A DNA stretch of 64,000 nucleotides from Xanthobacter autotrophicus Py2 (GCA_000017645.1 CP000781.1:372001-436000), one strand, 5' to 3'. Positions 1-9,385 are shown, counted from the stretch's first letter. Made by a program: numbers and translations. The notes: generated by a model from the letters alone, not told the origin.

Positions 1-206
1 TCCTGGTGCGGGGCGGCCGGCACCAGCTGCTGGATGGCCGTGGGCGCCAGCGCTATGTGGTGATCGCCTTCCGCGACGTGGAGACGGCGCGGGCTTGCTA
101 CTTCTCGCCCGGCTACCAGCGGGCACGCGCCATCCGCCAGTCGGCGTCGGTGGCAGACCTTGTCCTCATCTCCGGCTATACCGGGCGCGAGGCGCCCCCC
201 TCCTGA
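1..206 (+). CDS. DUF1330 family protein, C-terminal part
   Basis: The gene enters from the left edge, so only the last 67 residues are visible. The stop is TGA at 204-206. The fold signature of DUF1330 proteins (small dimeric ferredoxin-like domains of unknown function) is recognisable: an RYVVIAF strand, the FSPGYQ helix start, and a closing strand with [12 protein letters not shown] at position 6 is in frame but is probably an internal valine of the LVRGG strand, not a start. It lies 107 bases upstream of dapB on the same strand and could be co-transcribed. No function can be assigned. Confidence 0.75.
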   Translation, partial: LVRGGRHQLLDGRGRQRYVVIAFRDVETARACYFSPGYQRARAIRQSASVADLVLISGYTGREAPPS

Positions 207-313
207 CGGACCCCCGCCCCCGGCCCTTGGGGCCGTTCTCGCCAGGGCAGTGCCACCGTCTTTGCCGCGGCGCCGTGAAGCGCCGCCCGGCCACGCGAAG
301 GACCAGAAAAATC

Positions 314-1129
314 GTGTCTCAGCTGCGCATCGTCATCTCCGGAGCCGGCGGCCGCATGGGCCGCGCCCTCATCAAGGCCATCTCGGAAACCGAGGGCCTC
401 GCCCTGGTGGGGGCGCTGGAATATTCCGGCTCGTCCTTTCTCGGCGAGGATGCCGGGGCCATGAGCGGCCTGAAGCCCAACGGCGTCACGGTGGAAAGCG
501 ATGCGGCCCCGACCCTCAACGGCGCCGACGTGGTGGTGGATTTCTCCACCCCCTCCGCCTCGGTGCGGCTGGCGGAGACCCTGGCGGGGGCGGGCATCGC
601 CCATGTCATCGGCACCACGGGCTTCTCCAACGAGGACAACGCGGCCATTGCCGCCGCCGCCCGTCGCACGCCCATCATGAAGTCCGGCAACATGAGCCTC
701 GGGGTCAACCTGCTGGCCGCCCTCACCCGCCGGGTGGCGGCGACGCTGGACGACAGCTTCGACATCGAGATCGTGGAGATGCACCACAACAAGAAGGTGG
801 ATGCGCCCTCCGGCACGGCGCTGCTTTTGGGCGAGGCCGCCGCCCAGGGCCGCGGGCGCCATCTCGACGAATGCTCCGAGCGCGGCCGCGACGGGGTCAC
901 CGGCGCGCGCAAGCCTGGCGCCATCGGCTTTGCCAGCCTGCGTGGCGGCTCGGTGGTGGGCGAGCATATGGTGATCTTCGCCGGCCAGGCCGAGCGTATC
1001 GAGCTGGTGCACAAGGCCGAGGACCGCATGATCTTCGCCCGCGGCGCGTTGACGGCGGCGCGTTGGCTGAAGGGCCGCGAGCCGGGCCTTTATTCCATGG
1101 CCGACGTGCTCGGCCTCGGCGATTTCTGA
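314..1129 (+). CDS. dapB: 4-hydroxy-tetrahydrodipicolinate reductase
   Basis: DapB reduces 4-hydroxy-tetrahydrodipicolinate with NAD(P)H in the diaminopimelate/lysine pathway, feeding peptidoglycan and protein synthesis in the cytoplasm. The 271-residue product matches the family length. It shows the nucleotide-binding GAGGRMG at residues 10-16, IGTTGFS, the catalytic [14 protein letters not shown] block with H157-H158, and the C-terminal [11 protein letters not shown] segment. The start is taken as GTG 314, preceded at about 11 bases by AAGGA; an upstream in-frame extension has no family similarity. gpmA follows 81 bases later on the same strand. Confidence 0.97.
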   Translation: MSQLRIVISGAGGRMGRALIKAISETEGLALVGALEYSGSSFLGEDAGAMSGLKPNGVTVESDAAPTLNGADVVVDFSTPSASVRLAETLAGAGIAHVIGTTGFSNEDNAAIAAAARRTPIMKSGNMSLGVNLLAALTRRVAATLDDSFDIEIVEMHHNKKVDAPSGTALLLGEAAAQGRGRHLDECSERGRDGVTGARKPGAIGFASLRGGSVVGEHMVIFAGQAERIELVHKAEDRMIFARGALTAARWLKGREPGLYSMADVLGLGDF

Positions 1130-1210
1130 GCGCCGAATTCTGACCGCCGATTCCTTGTCCGCAGATTTTCGAGCCGGGAGCCACGCCCGGAGACTACCCA
1201 GGAGCTTTCC

Positions 1211-1834
1211 ATGTCCGACCGCATCCTCGTCCTCGTCCGTCACGGGCAGAGCGAGTGGAACCTGAAGAACCTGTTCACCGGGTGGCGCGACCCCGACCTC
1301 ACCGAGCAGGGCGTCTCCGAGGCCAAGCGCGCCGGCGCGCTGCTGAAGGCCGAGGGGCTGAAGTTCGACGTGGCCTTCACCTCCGATCTCACCCGCGCCC
1401 AGAAGACGCTGGGCCTCATCCTCGGCGAGATGGGCCAGGAGGGCGTGCCCACCACCCGCAACGTGGCCCTGAACGAGCGGGACTACGGCGACCTCGCCGG
1501 CCTGAACAAGGACGACGCCCGCGCCAAGTGGGGTGACGACCAGGTGCACATCTGGCGCCGCTCCTACGACATCGCCCCGCCCGGCGGCGAGAGCCTGCGC
1601 GACACGGTGGCCCGCACGCTGCCCTATTATGTGCAGGAAATCCTGCCGTGCGTGCTGCGCGGCCAGACGACGCTGGTGGCCGCCCACGGCAACTCGCTGC
1701 GCGCCCTCATCATGACGCTGGAGAAGCTCTCCCCCGAGGGCATCATGAAGCGCGAGCTGAACACCGGCGCGCCCATCGTCTACAAGCTGGCGGCGGATTC
1801 CACCGTGGCGGAGAAGCGCGACCTGGTGGCGTGA
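1211..1834 (+). CDS. gpmA: 2,3-bisphosphoglycerate-dependent phosphoglycerate mutase
   Basis: Interconverts 3- and 2-phosphoglycerate in glycolysis and gluconeogenesis through a phosphohistidine. The 207-residue protein is the short form usual in alphaproteobacteria, against about 250 in enterobacteria. Visible motifs are VRHGQSEWN with the phosphorylated H11, the [11 protein letters not shown] loop, and AAHGNS with the second active-site H159. GGAGC lies just before the ATG. The gene ends at a strong bidirectional hairpin shared with the convergent engB. Confidence 0.97.
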   Translation: MSDRILVLVRHGQSEWNLKNLFTGWRDPDLTEQGVSEAKRAGALLKAEGLKFDVAFTSDLTRAQKTLGLILGEMGQEGVPTTRNVALNERDYGDLAGLNKDDARAKWGDDQVHIWRRSYDIAPPGGESLRDTVARTLPYYVQEILPCVLRGQTTLVAAHGNSLRALIMTLEKLSPEGIMKRELNTGAPIVYKLAADSTVAEKRDLVA

Positions 1835-1848
1835 CGCAAACGCTGAAC

Positions 1849-1883
1849 GAAATGGCCGGTGAGCAATGCTCACCGGCCATTTC
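1849..1883. terminator. Bidirectional intrinsic terminator between gpmA and engB
   Basis: A perfect 16-base-pair stem (arms 1849-1864 and 1868-1883) closes a three-base loop. It begins with GAAATGG and ends with CCATTTC, so each strand ends in a short T-rich tract. It lies 15 bases after the gpmA stop and 27 bases after the engB stop, where two convergent transcripts should end. Confidence 0.85.
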
Positions 1884-1909
1884 TATTTCACGCCTGTCAG
1901 TTCTGAACC

Positions 1910-2563
1910 CTACCCCTGCTCGTGGAGCAGGCGGGCCACGGCGGCGCGCAGCTCGGGGAAGCCGGCGCCGGTCTGGCTGGAGGTGGGGAACACCACCGGA
2001 TAGGCCGCCGGCCGCCGCTTGATCTTCTCCTGCACGCTCGCGATGACGTGCGGCAGGGCGCTGGGCTTCACCTGGTCGGACTTGGTGAGGATGATGGCGT
2101 AGGACACCGCCGCCTTGTCCAGCAGGTCGAGGATCTCCTCGTCCACCGGCTTGATGCCGTGGCGGCTGTCGATGAGCACGAACACGCGCGCAAGGTTCAC
2201 CCGGCCGCGCAGATAGGCCTTGATGGTGTGGGTCCAGGCCTCCACCTTCTCCTTCGGCGCCTTGGCGAAGCCGTAGCCGGGCATGTCCACCAGCGACAGC
2301 TCAGGCCCCACCCGGAAGAAGATCAGCTCCTGCGTGCGCCCCGGCGTCACCGAGGTGCGGGCCAGCGCCTTGCGGCCGGTCAGCGCGTTGACGAGGGAGG
2401 ACTTGCCCACGTTGGAGCGGCCGGCAAGGGCGATCTCCATGCCGACCATGGGCGGCAGCACCTCCACGGTGGGGGCGGCCGTCACGAACTGCCAGTCGCC
2501 GGCGAACAGCAGGCGGCCGGTTTCGAGAAAAGGGTCGGGCGCGTCGGAAGCGGTATCGGTCAT
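1910..2563 (-). CDS. engB: Ribosome biogenesis GTP-binding protein YsxC/EngB
   Basis: Essential TRAFAC-class GTPase that helps assemble the large ribosomal subunit. The 217-residue product has the G1 loop GRSNVGKSS at residues 48-56, a G2 threonine in the [11 protein letters not shown] stretch, G3 DMPGYGFA and G4 TKSD. Start ATG at 2563; no strong Shine-Dalgarno is visible. The stop is TAG at 1910. It lies downstream of and co-directional with the penicillin-binding protein gene, but hairpins in the 169-base gap suggest separate transcription. Confidence 0.96.
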   Translation of the reverse strand: MTDTASDAPDPFLETGRLLFAGDWQFVTAAPTVEVLPPMVGMEIALAGRSNVGKSSLVNALTGRKALARTSVTPGRTQELIFFRVGPELSLVDMPGYGFAKAPKEKVEAWTHTIKAYLRGRVNLARVFVLIDSRHGIKPVDEEILDLLDKAAVSYAIILTKSDQVKPSALPHVIASVQEKIKRRPAAYPVVFPTSSQTGAGFPELRAAVARLLHEQG

Positions 2564-2662
2564 GAGGGCGTTATCGTGGAGCCGGGCCGATGGCGCAAGC
2601 GCTTGGTGTGAAGCCCGCGCGGCGCCCGGTTCTGGCTATTGCCGGAACCGGTCTTGAGATCG

Positions 2663-2686
2663 GCAACTCGGGAACACCCGAGTTGC
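2663..2686 (-). terminator. Hairpin downstream of the penicillin-binding protein gene
   Basis: A perfect 10-base-pair stem (2663-2672 with 2677-2686) and a four-base loop lie about 47 bases after the TAA of the minus-strand gene ending at 2733. No long T tract follows on the minus strand, so it may be a weak or Rho-assisted terminator or an RNA-stabilising hairpin. Confidence 0.5.
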
Positions 2687-2704
2687 TGAGCGTCGCCCTC
2701 TCGG

Positions 2705-2721
2705 CACCGGTCGAAGACCGG
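2705..2721 (-). repeat. Dispersed 17-base palindromic element, copy 1
   Basis: The 17 bases CACCGGTCGAAGACCGG occur identically at 52033-52049. Both copies end 12 bases short of the last coordinate of a minus-strand stop codon. In both loci the stop is followed at once by TGCC. The core folds as CCGGTC/GACCGG around a three-base loop. It may be a genome-specific REP-like or 3'-end element. Confidence 0.6.
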
Positions 2722-2732
2722 AGCCGTTGGCA

Positions 2733-4958
2733 TTACTGCCGCTTGGCGCCCAGGAAGGTTTCGGCGAACCAGCGGTCGATGGTCATGGGCTGTTCCGGCT
2801 GGGGCGGCGGCGGCATCTGGCCCACCACGGCGGGCGGGCGATCATCCGGCAGGCTCTCCGGCGGCAAGAGGCTGCCCCCCGGTGCGCCATAGCCGGCGCC
2901 GCCGAAGCCGTAGGAGCGCAGGCCCCCCGGCAGCTCGGCCACCGGCACGCCCTGGTGCGCGGTCTTCATCACCCGGCTCCAGATCTCCACCGGCAGATTG
3001 GCGCCGGACGCCTTCTTCGTGGGGGAGCTGTCGTCGTTGCCGAGCCACACGGCGGTGACGTAGCGGGCGGTGTAGCCCACGAACCAGGCGTCGCGATAAT
3101 CCTGGGAGGTGCCGGTCTTGCCCGCCGCCTCCCAGCCGGGAAGATCGGCGCGCCGGGCAGTGCCGCTCGCCAGCGTCTCCATCATCATGTGGTTCATCAT
3201 GGCCGCATAGGCCGGGTCCATGACCCGGCCGGGACCGGAAATGTTGCGCTGGTACAGCACTTTGCCGTCGGCGCCCTTCACCACGTCGATGACGTGGGGG
3301 ATGACGCCGATGCCGCCGGTGGCGAACGGCACATAGGCACCGGCCAGCTCCAGCACCGAGACTTCCGAGGTGCCGAGCGCGATGGACGGGTTGGGATCCA
3401 GCGGGGAGGTGATGCCCAGCCGCTTCGCCGTCGCCACCACCGCCTTGGGGCCGACCTCCAGCGTGAGGCGCACCGAGACCGTGTTCAGCGACAGGGCCAG
3501 CGCCTGCGTCAGCGTCACCGGGCCGCGATATTCGTGGGTGGAGTTTTCCGGCCGCCAGCCCTTGAGCTGGATCGGCCCGTCCTCGCGCACCGTCTCAGGT
3601 GTCAGGCCGTGCTCGATGGCGGTGAGATAGATGAAGGGCTTGAAGGCGGAGCCGGGCTGCCGGCGCGCGGTCACTGCCCGGTTGTACTGGCTGTCGGCAT
3701 AATTGCGCCCGCCGATGAGGGCTTTGACCCCCCCGTCGGTGTCGAGCACCACCAGCGCCCCCTGGCCGACGCCAAACTTGCCGCCGGACTTCGCCAGCGT
3801 GTCGTCCAGGGCCTTTTCCGCCGCCTGCTGGAGGCCGGCATCCACCGTGGTGCGCACGGTGACATCACCGGGCAGATCCTCGCCCACGAAGGAGTCGAGC
3901 TGGTCCATGACCCAGTCGGCCACATAGCCCGACGAGTCCGGCATGCCGGCGCGCGAGAGCTGGGCCGGACGGGCCAAAGCCGTGCTCGCCATCTCCGGGG
4001 TGATGAGGCCCTGCTGGCGCATGGCGGCGAGCACCAGCCCGGCGCGGGCCTGCGCGCCCTTCAGGTTGCGGGTGGGGGCAAGGCGGGAGGGGGAATTGAC
4101 GAGGCCGGCCAGCATGGCCGCTTCCGCCAGCGTCACCTGCCGGGCGGACTTGCCGAAATAGCGCTGGGCGGCGGCCTCCACCCCATAGGCGCCGGCGCCG
4201 AAATAGACCCGGTTGAGATAGAGGTCGAGGATCTCCGCCTTGGTGAACTTGTGCTCCAGCCACAAGGCGAGCACCAGTTCCTGGACCTTGCGGGAGGCCG
4301 TGCGCTCCTGGGTCAGGAACAGGTTCTTGGCGAGCTGCTGGGTCAGGGTCGAGCCGCCCTGCCGCAGCCGCCGCGAGGTGAGGTTGGTGACCAGCGCGCG
4401 GGCGAGGCCCTCCGGATCGAGGCCGAAATGGCTGAAGAAGCGCTGGTCCTCGATGGCCACGAACGCCTTGGGCAGATAGGGCGGCAGCTCGCCGATGGGC
4501 ACGGCGACCCCGCCCATGTCGCCACGGGTGGCCAGCGTCTTGCCGTCTGCGGCCTGCACGGTCACCGTGGGCGGACGCTTGGGGATCATCAGCGTCTGCA
4601 TGGGCGGCAGCTTGGAGGCTTCCCACGCGATGACGCCGGCCAGTGCCAGCACCGCCCATACGCCGAGGATGAGGCCCCATTTGATCAGCCCGAACACGAG
4701 CGACCCGCGCCGCCGGCGGCGGGCTGGCCTGCTGCTCTCTCTGGACTTCTGGGGCGGATCGGCCCGGCCACGGCGCGGCTCGGCGGGCTTCGGGTCGGGC
4801 GCCGGCTTGGCGGTCTTGGCGCGCGCGGCCCGGCGCGGTGCATCGACTGGGGGCGGGGCGGAACGGTCGCGGGCATCGAGACGGATGTCGAACAGGCTCT
4901 CGGGGCGCTCCAGCACCGGTTCCCGCCTCGTTGCCTCGCCTCGTCCGCGTGCCGTCAT
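2733..4958 (-). CDS. Class A penicillin-binding protein (PBP1A family)
   Basis: Bifunctional murein synthase anchored in the inner membrane. The 741-residue product has a basic, proline-rich cytoplasmic N-terminus of about 90 residues, one transmembrane segment (about 97-117), a GT51 glycosyltransferase domain with the catalytic EDQRFF (E170) and GGSTLTQQLAKN, and a transpeptidase domain. The latter carries SAFK (S437) in the RQPGSAFKPF block, an SLN motif and KTGTSQDY. The C-terminal tail is proline/glycine-rich. It lies 124 bases downstream of a co-directional secreted-protein gene. The family is certain; the exact subclass (1A or a related Rhizobiales paralogue) is not. Confidence 0.94.
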   Translation of the reverse strand: MTARGRGEATRREPVLERPESLFDIRLDARDRSAPPPVDAPRRAARAKTAKPAPDPKPAEPRRGRADPPQKSRESSRPARRRRRGSLVFGLIKWGLILGVWAVLALAGVIAWEASKLPPMQTLMIPKRPPTVTVQAADGKTLATRGDMGGVAVPIGELPPYLPKAFVAIEDQRFFSHFGLDPEGLARALVTNLTSRRLRQGGSTLTQQLAKNLFLTQERTASRKVQELVLALWLEHKFTKAEILDLYLNRVYFGAGAYGVEAAAQRYFGKSARQVTLAEAAMLAGLVNSPSRLAPTRNLKGAQARAGLVLAAMRQQGLITPEMASTALARPAQLSRAGMPDSSGYVADWVMDQLDSFVGEDLPGDVTVRTTVDAGLQQAAEKALDDTLAKSGGKFGVGQGALVVLDTDGGVKALIGGRNYADSQYNRAVTARRQPGSAFKPFIYLTAIEHGLTPETVREDGPIQLKGWRPENSTHEYRGPVTLTQALALSLNTVSVRLTLEVGPKAVVATAKRLGITSPLDPNPSIALGTSEVSVLELAGAYVPFATGGIGVIPHVIDVVKGADGKVLYQRNISGPGRVMDPAYAAMMNHMMMETLASGTARRADLPGWEAAGKTGTSQDYRDAWFVGYTARYVTAVWLGNDDSSPTKKASGANLPVEIWSRVMKTAHQGVPVAELPGGLRSYGFGGAGYGAPGGSLLPPESLPDDRPPAVVGQMPPPPQPEQPMTIDRWFAETFLGAKRQ

Positions 4959-5082
4959 GAATGATCCCGTCGCTTATGCCCCCGTCCGCCGCACTGCGGG
5001 AGCCATACCCCTTGCAGCACCAAAATGGGGCGGAAGCGCAGCGCAGCGGAAGGCACCCTAACGGCAGCGGCATAAGGACCCG

Positions 5083-5685
5083 TTAAGGACCGCCGAGGGG
5101 ACCCTGCCGGCACCGGTCCCAGAAGCCGGTGCGCCGGTCGGGCGTGCGGTAGTACCAGCACATGCCGTTGGCGGGGGGCGGGCCCACCAGCCCCGCCGCC
5201 ATGCCCGGCTGGAGCATGCCCAGCGCTCCGCCGTTCGCCACCGGGCCGCCGGGACCCCAGCTCTGCGTGGGCGCGGGGAGGATCACCGGCGGCACCTGGT
5301 TGATCAACGGCGCGGCCAGCGGCGCCGGGGTCGGTTGGGGCGGTGCGGCCAGCGGCGCGGCGAGGGGCGCGCTCATCACCGGGCCGCGCTGGGGCGGCAC
5401 CAGCGGGGGCGGGCGAGTCGGCGGGCCGAGGGCGGTAGGGGGCGCGGGCGGGGGCAGGCGTCCGGTGCCCGTGGGTGCGCCCACCGGCTTCAGCGGGGCA
5501 ACAGAGGGAGGGCGCGCCAGAGGCGCCACCGGCTTCGGGGCGGGCCGCACCACGGGCGCCGCCGGGGTGAGCGGTGCCGGGCGCAGGGGGGTGCCGACCT
5601 GAGCGCCGGCGGTTCCGGTTCCGCCCACCGCCAGGCTTGCCATCAGAGCGGCCAGCACTCCTCTCCGCGTCCCGCCGCGCATCAT
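5083..5685 (-). CDS. Proline-rich exported protein of unknown function
   Basis: A 200-residue product with a signal peptide (basic start, hydrophobic VLAALMASLAVGG, likely cleavage after AGA near residue 28). A long Pro/Ala-rich low-complexity stretch follows. The compact C-terminus carries MCWYYRTPDRRTGFWDRC, with two cysteines and many aromatics. The long spacer suggests it spans periplasm or wall. The gene is just upstream of, and co-directional with, the class A penicillin-binding protein gene, so a cell-envelope role is possible but not shown. No enzyme motif is seen. Confidence 0.7.
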   Translation of the reverse strand: MMRGGTRRGVLAALMASLAVGGTGTAGAQVGTPLRPAPLTPAAPVVRPAPKPVAPLARPPSVAPLKPVGAPTGTGRLPPPAPPTALGPPTRPPPLVPPQRGPVMSAPLAAPLAAPPQPTPAPLAAPLINQVPPVILPAPTQSWGPGGPVANGGALGMLQPGMAAGLVGPPPANGMCWYYRTPDRRTGFWDRCRQGPLGGP

Positions 5686-5879
5686 CGTCTCCCTGCGTCA
5701 GCCCCATGATCGGCGGCAAGATAGGCCGTTTGATGGGCCGCGCGACAGGGGTTGGAGCAGCAGGCGGGAGAGGGAAAGGGCAGGGTCGGGCTCCGGCTGC
5801 TTTTGACCGCGCCGCGCGATGGGGGCAAGCTCCGCCCAGGATGGTGCGCGGACGACCTGCCCGCCGAGGAGTGCCTGCC

Positions 5880-6836
5880 GTGAGCTTTGCCCCTTGCCCC
5901 GACCCCACCCCCGGAGATGCCGGCAGCTGCAACGCGGTGGAGACGGTAATCATCCCCCGCGCCCACGACATCGGCGGCATGGAGGTGGCCCGCGTGCTGC
6001 CCTCGGCCCAGGGGCAGATGATCGGGCCGTTCATCTTCTTCGACCGCATGGGGCCGGTGCGGTTCACCGCTCATCAGGCGCAGGACGTGCGCCCGCATCC
6101 CCATATCGGCCTCGCCACCGTCACCTATCTGTTCGACGGCACCATGGTTCACCGCGACAGCCTCGGCAACGAGCGGGTGATCGCGCCGGGCGCGGTGAAT
6201 TTGATGACCGCCGGGCGCGGCATCGTCCATTCCGAGCGGCACGACGCCACGGTGAAGGCGCGCGGCGGCCCGCTGTTCGGCATCCAGAGCTGGATCGCCT
6301 TGCCCAAGGCGCGGGAGGAGGACGCCCCGGACTTCCTCCACACCGGCGCGGAGGACCTGCCCGTGGTGTCCGACGGCGGGCTGACGGCGCGTATCATCCT
6401 CGGCAGTGCCTTTGGCGCGGCGTCTCCCGTGGGGCTGGCCTCGCCGGCCACCTATGCCGAAATCACGCTCGCGCCCGGCGCGCGCCTGCCCATCGATCCC
6501 ACCCATGAGGACCGGGCCGTGTTCACGCTGGAAGGCGAGGTGGAGGTGGATGGCACCCGCTTCGAGCCGGGGCGCATGCTGGTGATCCGCCGGGGCCTTG
6601 CCACCAGCGCGCGGGCGATCACGCCGGCCCGGCTGATGCTGATGGGCGGCGAGCCGCTGGAAGGCCCGCGCTACATCTGGTGGAATTTCGTCTCGTCCGA
6701 CCTGGAGCGGCTCGACGCCGCGAAGGCCGCATGGCGGGAGGGGCGGTTCGACCTCATCCCCATGGATCACGACGAGTTCATCCCGGCCCCTGAGGACGGC
6801 GCCGGCCGCCCGAGGCCCCAAGCCCCGCGCCCGTAA
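5880..6836 (+). CDS. Pirin family protein
   Basis: Bicupin metal protein of the pirin family; members include quercetin 2,3-dioxygenases and regulators, and the substrate is unknown here. The 318-residue protein has the N-terminal cupin metal motif HPHIG (H73, H75), the downstream HSERH, and the C-terminal pirin domain ending near GPRYIWWNFVSS. Start chosen as GTG 5880 because GAGGA (5866-5870) sits nine bases upstream; longer readings into upstream sequence lack similarity. It is transcribed divergently from the proline-rich exported protein gene and converges with the small gene ending at 6861. Confidence 0.9.
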   Translation: MSFAPCPDPTPGDAGSCNAVETVIIPRAHDIGGMEVARVLPSAQGQMIGPFIFFDRMGPVRFTAHQAQDVRPHPHIGLATVTYLFDGTMVHRDSLGNERVIAPGAVNLMTAGRGIVHSERHDATVKARGGPLFGIQSWIALPKAREEDAPDFLHTGAEDLPVVSDGGLTARIILGSAFGAASPVGLASPATYAEITLAPGARLPIDPTHEDRAVFTLEGEVEVDGTRFEPGRMLVIRRGLATSARAITPARLMLMGGEPLEGPRYIWWNFVSSDLERLDAAKAAWREGRFDLIPMDHDEFIPAPEDGAGRPRPQAPRP

Positions 6837-6860
6837 CGCCCCAAGGAGGGCGGCCAAAAA

Positions 6861-7172
6861 TCACGGCATCGGGCAGTTCGTGGCCGCCTCTTCGTTTTCG
6901 TCCGAGCCGTGGGGCTGGACGATGGCCGGGGGATCGCTGGCCGGAAAGGTCTCGTCCAGGGCCTCGTCGAGGGTGCTGGAATCGTGCGCCTTGTGCTCGC
7001 AGCCTGCGATGCGGGCGGCTTCCTCCTGCGCCGAGGGACGGGAAGCGGGCGCCGGGTCGGGGCGCGAAACGGCGGGGGGATCGCTGGCCGGGAAGCTCTC
7101 CTCCAGCGCCTCATCCAGCCGGGCTTCGGTCTGGGCGGAGCGATCCGGCGACACAGATGGCCTGCTGTTCAC
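6861..7172 (-). CDS. Small acidic protein with duplicated SFPASDPPA motif
   Basis: A 103-residue acidic product with two copies of a short motif: LDEALEESFPASDPPAV near the N-terminus and LDEALDETFPASDPPAI near the C-terminus, separated by a Pro/Ala/Ser-rich linker. The motif is familiar from unassigned small alphaproteobacterial proteins; its function is unknown. Start GTG 7172 is chosen because a near-perfect GGAGGA (plus-strand 7180-7185) lies seven bases upstream; an open frame reaching 7400 reads through non-family sequence. There is no signal peptide or membrane segment. Confidence 0.75.
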   Translation of the reverse strand: MNSRPSVSPDRSAQTEARLDEALEESFPASDPPAVSRPDPAPASRPSAQEEAARIAGCEHKAHDSSTLDEALDETFPASDPPAIVQPHGSDENEEAATNCPMP

Positions 7173-7660
7173 GGCAACATCCTCCAAGGAGCGGAAACAA
7201 CCCATCCGCAGCTCGGAATCAACGCCGGTGCCGGAGCTTGCGTTCCGTTCACGTCCTTGGCGATTGCGTGATCGGGCATCGACGCGCGCCGACACCGGAG
7301 ACCCGGGGGAATCGGGTCTCCGGTCCAGGCGCATGGCTGTCGGCCCTCCATTTAGAAGGTGGTACAAGAGGCGAGAAGAAAGAGCCGGGGGTGGCCGCAA
7401 CCGGCCCCCGCGCCGAGGTCGCGCGCAGCTGAACGCAGGACATTTGAGCGCGAGACCAAGGAAAGCTTCGACAGAAGCCTCCCTTTTGCTGGGCTGGAGG
7501 CGCGTTCACCGTTCGGGCTGGTCCAAGCTGAACGGGTCCGGCTCCAGGCCACCCCCGGCAAGATGCCCCGGGAGGGGGGCAAACTTGGGAGCTCCCGGGT
7601 TCGGACAGTGCCGAACCCGGAACAGGCTTCAGAAGAAGCCGGGCTCAGAAGAAGCCAGGC
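7173..7660. other. Intergenic region with inverted repeats, no gene seen
   Basis: 488 bases between two minus-strand genes. It holds the GGAGGA ribosome site for the gene at 7172 and a 10-base-pair inverted repeat at 7295-7304/7314-7323. A 10-base-pair hairpin follows the aldehyde dehydrogenase gene (7595-7620), and tandem repeats start at 7629. The open frames crossing it have unnatural composition and no recognisable domain. The promoter of the small gene presumably lies in 7200-7350, but I see no clear consensus. Confidence 0.6.
7595..7620 (-). terminator. Candidate terminator of the aldehyde dehydrogenase gene
   Basis: Perfect 10-base-pair stem (7595-7604 with 7611-7620), six-base loop, 41 bases after the stop of the minus-strand gene ending at 7661. 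Only a weak T run follows on the minus strand. Confidence 0.45.
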
Positions 7661-7676
7661 TCAGAAGAACCCGAGC
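7629..7676. repeat. Three tandem 16-base repeats across a gene end
   Basis: Copies at 7629-7644, 7645-7660 and 7661-7676 share TCAGAAGAAGCC plus a GGC/AGC end; the first two differ at one base. The third copy contains the TGA stop and last codons (GFF) of the aldehyde dehydrogenase gene, so the gene end appears to have been tandemly duplicated into the 3' flank. Confidence 0.85.
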
Positions 7677-9181
7677 TTCTTGGGGCTGTAGCTCACCAGC
7701 AGGTTCTTGGTCTGCTGGTAATGGTCGAGCATCATCTTGTGGGTCTCGCGACCGATGCCGGACTGCTTGTAGCCGCCGAACGCGGCATGGGCGGGATAGG
7801 CGTGGTAGCAATTGGTCCACACCCGGCCGGCCTGGATCTCGCGGCCCATGCGATAGGCGCGCGAGCCGTCGCGGGTCCACACGCCGGCGCCGAGGCCGAA
7901 CAGCGTGTCATTGGCGATGGAGAGGGCTTCTTCCTCGTCCTTGAAGGTCGCCACCGACACCACCGGGCCGAAGATCTCTTCCTGGAACACCCGCATGTTG
8001 TTGGTGCCGAAGAACACGGTGGGCTTCACGTAGAAGCCTTCGGAGAGGTCGCCATCGAGCAGGCTGCGCTCGCCACCGGCCAGCACCTGAGCGCCTTCCG
8101 CCCGGCCGATGTCGATGTAGGAGAGGATCTTGTGCATCTGCTCCGAGGAGGCCTGCGCGCCGATCATGGTCGCGGGATCAAGCGGCGAGCCCTGCTTGAT
8201 GGCGGCGACGCGGGCCAGCGCCTTCTCCATGAACTTCTCGAAGATGCTTTCCTGAACCAGCGCGCGGCTGGGGCAGGTGCAGACCTCGCCCTGGTTGAGG
8301 GCGAACATGACGAAGCCTTCCACCGCCTTGTCGAGGAAGTCGTCGTCCTTGGCCGCCACGTCGTCGAAGAAGATGTTCGGCGACTTGCCGCCCAGCTCCA
8401 GCGTCACCGGGATCAGGTTCTGGCTGGCATAGCCCATGATGAGGCGGCCGGTGCCGGTCTCGCCGGTGAAGGCGATCTTGGAGATGCGGGTGGAGGAAGC
8501 CAGCGGCTTACCGGCCTCCAGGCCGAAGCCGTTGACGATGTTGAGCGTGCCGGGGGGCAGGATGTCGGCGATCAGCTCGGCGAGCACCAGGATCGAGGCG
8601 GGGGTCTGCTCGGCGGGCTTCAGCACCACGCAATTGCCGGCGGCGAGTGCCGGGGCGAGCTTCCACGCCGCCATCAGGATGGGGAAGTTCCAGGGAATGA
8701 TCTGGCCGACCACGCCGAGGGGCTCGTGATAGTGGTAGGCGACGGTGTCGTGGTCGATCTCGGAGAGCGCGCCTTCCTGCGCCCGCACGCAGGCGGCGAA
8801 GTAGCGGAAATGGTCGATGGCGAGCGGGATGTCGGCGGCGGTCGTCTCGCGGATCGGCTTGCCGTTGTCCCAGGTCTCGGCGCGGGCGAGGAGGTCCAGG
8901 TTGGCTTCCAGCCGGTCGGCGATCTTGAGCAGCACCAGGGCGCGGTCGGCGGCAGGGGTGCGGCCCCAGGCCTTCTTGGCGGCGTGGGCGGCGTCCAGCG
9001 CCCGCTCGATGTCGGCTTCATCCGAGCGCGGCACTTCGCAGACCACCTTGCCGGTGATGGGCGAGATGTTCTCGAAATAGCGCCCGTTCACCGGCTCCAC
9101 GAAGGCGCCGCCGATGAAGTTGCCGTAGCGCGGCTTGAAGGGCGAGGCGTGCTGGCTGGCGAGGAATGCGGGTATGTTCAT
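7661..9181 (-). CDS. NAD-dependent aldehyde dehydrogenase (AcoD/ExaC type)
   Basis: Oxidises aldehydes, probably acetaldehyde or similar short-chain substrates, to acids. The 506-residue length and N-terminal signature match the AcoD/AldB/ExaC group. Seen are [12 protein letters not shown], the cofactor-binding FTGETGTGR, the catalytic Glu in LELGGKSP and the nucleophile C301 in [18 protein letters not shown] precedes ATG 9181. It is divergent from an AcoR-like activator and has a sigma-54-type promoter, a typical arrangement for acetoin, ethanol or aldehyde catabolism. The true substrate cannot be told from sequence. Confidence 0.92.
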   Translation of the reverse strand: MNIPAFLASQHASPFKPRYGNFIGGAFVEPVNGRYFENISPITGKVVCEVPRSDEADIERALDAAHAAKKAWGRTPAADRALVLLKIADRLEANLDLLARAETWDNGKPIRETTAADIPLAIDHFRYFAACVRAQEGALSEIDHDTVAYHYHEPLGVVGQIIPWNFPILMAAWKLAPALAAGNCVVLKPAEQTPASILVLAELIADILPPGTLNIVNGFGLEAGKPLASSTRISKIAFTGETGTGRLIMGYASQNLIPVTLELGGKSPNIFFDDVAAKDDDFLDKAVEGFVMFALNQGEVCTCPSRALVQESIFEKFMEKALARVAAIKQGSPLDPATMIGAQASSEQMHKILSYIDIGRAEGAQVLAGGERSLLDGDLSEGFYVKPTVFFGTNNMRVFQEEIFGPVVSVATFKDEEEALSIANDTLFGLGAGVWTRDGSRAYRMGREIQAGRVWTNCYHAYPAHAAFGGYKQSGIGRETHKMMLDHYQQTKNLLVSYSPKKLGFF

Positions 9182-9341
9182 TATTCCCTCCCGAGAGTTG
9201 GTGCAGCAGATGGTTTGCAGCGGCCGTGCCAGATCTCGGGAGGGCAGCCGACGGCTTTATTTGCACTGCGGGAAGATGCTGGCCTGTCTTGATTTTGCCA
9301 ACGGCGGCCAAGCCTTGCCGGAACGTCCGCTGGACGCGACG

Positions 9342-9356
9342 GGAATAGTCGTGCCA
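9342..9356 (-). promoter_or_regulatory. Sigma-54 promoter of the aldehyde dehydrogenase gene
   Basis: On the minus strand this reads TGGCACG-N4-TTCC, matching the sigma-54 consensus TGGCACG-N4-TTGC with one change in the -12 element and correct spacing. It points toward the gene starting at 9181, with a leader of about 150 bases, and is adjacent to a sigma-54 activator gene. Confidence 0.65.
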
Positions 9357-9385
9357 GACTGGCGCACATAAGAACAAGAGCTGCG

